Shown: piece by piece, positions 5,147 through 5,565 of the stretch
Position numbering within the stretch: position 1 is the first letter of the stretch
Layout: every line of letters starts with the position of its first letter
Assembly: GCA_003232445.1 (NCBI GenBank)
Contig: QIJM01000215.1
Span: 1-5,565 of the forward strand
From: Paraglaciecola arctica
Lineage (GTDB): Bacteria; Pseudomonadota; Gammaproteobacteria; Enterobacterales; Alteromonadaceae
Reading direction: 5' to 3'
Length of the DNA: 5,565 nucleotides
The notes under the pieces: model-generated
What the model saw: only the letters and a program-made list of their open reading frames with translations
What the model was told of the DNA's origin: nothing
Database searches by the model: none
Program-made: the position numbers and the translations under genes

Positions 5147-5565
5147 ATGATTTTAAATCACCTGTGGGGATTATATACACATCCAAAAGAAGAGTGGCAT
5201 TCAATTGACGAACGTCATGAAAGCTATTTTTACAGCTTAAGTCATATAGCTATCATTTCCTTAATACCTGTTTTGATGAGTTATTATTCAGCTGCGCATA
5301 TTGGTTGGAGTATCGGTGTAGGTGACATTATAAAATTGACTCATAATAGCGCCATGCTGATGAGCATTGGTATGTATTTTGGTTTGATGACAGGTGTGAT
5401 TGCCTTAGCGGTATTAATTCATGAACTAGCCAAAGCATTTGATGCAGCGCCAACGTATACCAAGTCACTCGAACTTGCAGCTTATACTGCCACGCCTTTG
5501 TTTATGGTGGGTTTTGCTGCTTTCTATCCTGTGTTGTGGTTTGTCATGCTTATTGGTTTAGTTGG
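5147..5565 (+). CDS. YohC-like Yip1-family inner membrane protein (3' end outside window)
   Basis: From ATG 5147 the frame stays open for 139 codons to the window edge. The start, LNHLWGLYTHPKEEWHSI (3-20), and the later HIGWSIGVGDIIKL (51-64) resemble the start of E. coli YohC, with its HVWGLFSHP opening and IGW-G-G-I-KL segment. This places it in the Yip1 membrane-protein family. Hydrophobic helices appear near residues 31-49, 69-92 and 113-139, with a conserved-looking YTATPLFMVGF (113-123) opening the third. The last one or two helices are probably beyond the window. AAGAGA lies 9 bases before the ATG. Bacterial members are inner membrane proteins of unknown function. The FNR-type box upstream suggests control by oxygen or a CRP-like regulator. 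Confidence 0.85.
   Translation, partial: MILNHLWGLYTHPKEEWHSIDERHESYFYSLSHIAIISLIPVLMSYYSAAHIGWSIGVGDIIKLTHNSAMLMSIGMYFGLMTGVIALAVLIHELAKAFDAAPTYTKSLELAAYTATPLFMVGFAAFYPVLWFVMLIGLV

Overview
The window looks like ordinary chromosome from a gammaproteobacterium, most likely a marine member of the Alteromonadales. This is inferred from the moderately AT-rich composition, short Shine-Dalgarno sites, a MiaE-type tRNA hydroxylase, a YohC/Yip1-type inner membrane protein and a perfect FNR/CRP-type box. No RNA gene, CRISPR array, complete mobile element or phage gene is visible, and no gap between genes exceeds about 190 bases.

Layout. (1) The 3' end of a plus-strand gene whose product ends in a LysM peptidoglycan-binding domain stops at 148. 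(2) Facing it with two bases between stop codons is miaE (minus, 151-915, TTG start). Next upstream, 43 bases away, is a stand-alone membrane-anchored Cache-type sensor gene (minus, 959-1786); the two may be co-transcribed. (3) A 177-base gap carries a 12-bp perfect inverted repeat. (4) A minus-strand gene for a small spermidine-synthase-like protein (1964-2641) is followed by a 189-base gap that holds a decayed C-terminal scrap of a glyoxalase/VOC-family gene. (5) A minus-strand gene for a seven-helix DUF2306 membrane protein (2831-3676) diverges from (6) a plus-strand gene for a membrane-embedded AraC-family regulator (3853-4962, TTG start). The 176-base gap between them holds a near-perfect palindrome at 3738-3758. 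(7) After a 184-base gap with an exact TTGAT-N4-ATCAA box, the 5' part of a YohC-like Yip1-family gene (5147 onward, plus) runs off the window end.

How the parts may work together. The most coherent local unit is the divergent pair of membrane AraC regulator and DUF2306 protein with a palindrome between them, which suggests a locally regulated membrane function of unknown substrate. MiaE uses oxygen to hydroxylate a tRNA base, and the box before the Yip1 gene suggests oxygen- or cAMP-type control of that gene; any link between the two is speculation. I did not find a clear new multi-gene system. The best leads are the regulatory palindromes, the output-less sensor, the uncharacterised membrane pair and the VOC gene remnant.
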